A stretch of DNA of 64,000 bases. It comes from Candidatus Cloacimonadota bacterium. Its GTDB lineage: Bacteria; Cloacimonadota; Cloacimonadia; JGIOTU-2. A model generated the notes under the pieces. It searched no databases, was not told the origin of the DNA, and saw only the letters and a program-made list of their open reading frames with translations. Each line of letters opens with the position of its first letter. Position 1 is the first letter of the stretch. Location of the stretch: the NCBI GenBank assembly GCA_016932035.1, contig JAFGDR010000023.1, forward strand, positions 1-64,000, read 5' to 3'. Below, piece by piece: positions 63,978 through 64,000 of the stretch. Made by a program: the position numbers and the translations under genes.

Positions 63978-64000
63978 GCCAATTTTCTCAATATATACAA

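Overview
The window looks like a chromosomal segment of an AT-rich Gram-negative bacterium of the Fibrobacterota-Chlorobiota-Bacteroidota (FCB) superphylum. Candidatus Cloacimonadota is the most likely group. The reasons are several large secreted proteins ending in type IX secretion (T9SS) C-terminal sorting domains (YPNPF...KIYNIKGQLVR...WDGKD...SGVYLYR), a PorU-like C25 sortase, WG-repeat proteins, a split cobalamin-dependent methylmalonyl-CoA mutase and a tryptophanase, which fit an amino-acid-fermenting anaerobe. The phylum call is inference from gene content. I see no insertion sequences, prophage, CRISPR array or rRNA.

Layout. 1-6226 (minus): three secreted WG-repeat proteins, one running off the left edge and one fused to an esterase, plus a seven-helix membrane protein. 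6481-9789: PP-loop tRNA-thiolation-like enzyme, Maf and prolyl-tRNA synthetase. 9971-21112: T9SS cargo block, with a gingipain-like protein that has lost its catalytic His, a tandem pair of paralogues, and a CapA-type phosphoesterase-like protein. 21194-23662: obg, dprA and a solitary groES with a CIRCE-like operator. 23894-29478: two large beta-helix surface proteins on opposite strands, each interrupted by one in-frame TGA. 29608-33887 (minus): LysM/M23 peptidase, acylphosphatase, long MutL/GlmL-family protein. 33927-35857 (minus): two sugar-type ABC permeases. 35876-36238 (minus): four tRNAs (Gln, Gln, Ser, Ser). 36374-39382: nadK, pgsA, a GY-rich membrane protein, a short NfeD-like protein, rpsT. 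39391-46425: PorU-like sortase and a major T9SS secreted protein. 46483-48351: O-antigen-ligase-like protein. 48429-54958: methylmalonyl-CoA mutase (two subunits), tryptophanase, LeuC/LeuD-type hydro-lyase with an M23 lipoprotein between its subunits. 54987-60001: a four-gene membrane operon that I cannot assign to any known system. 60068-62637: apbE, folE2, Nif3-like. 62700-63977: a GAF/PAS/PAS protein without output domain.

Three themes stand out. One is T9SS export: the sortase (39391-43296) would process the cargo proteins across the window, which look like cell-surface adhesins, enzymes and one possible pseudoprotease. The second is fermentation: the mutase, MutL-like protein, tryptophanase and LeuCD-type dehydratase are consistent with amino acid catabolism. 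The third is the unassigned module at 54987-60001 (large anchored exported protein, two polytopic proteins, one bitopic protein, one terminator), the best candidate for an undescribed system.

Stop codons of the 42 genes whose ends lie inside the window are 31 TAA, 9 TAG and 2 TGA, which gives context for the two in-frame TGA codons. No gene-free stretch exceeds about 300 bases. The longest is 43297-43575, which holds a promoter-like site and a palindrome.
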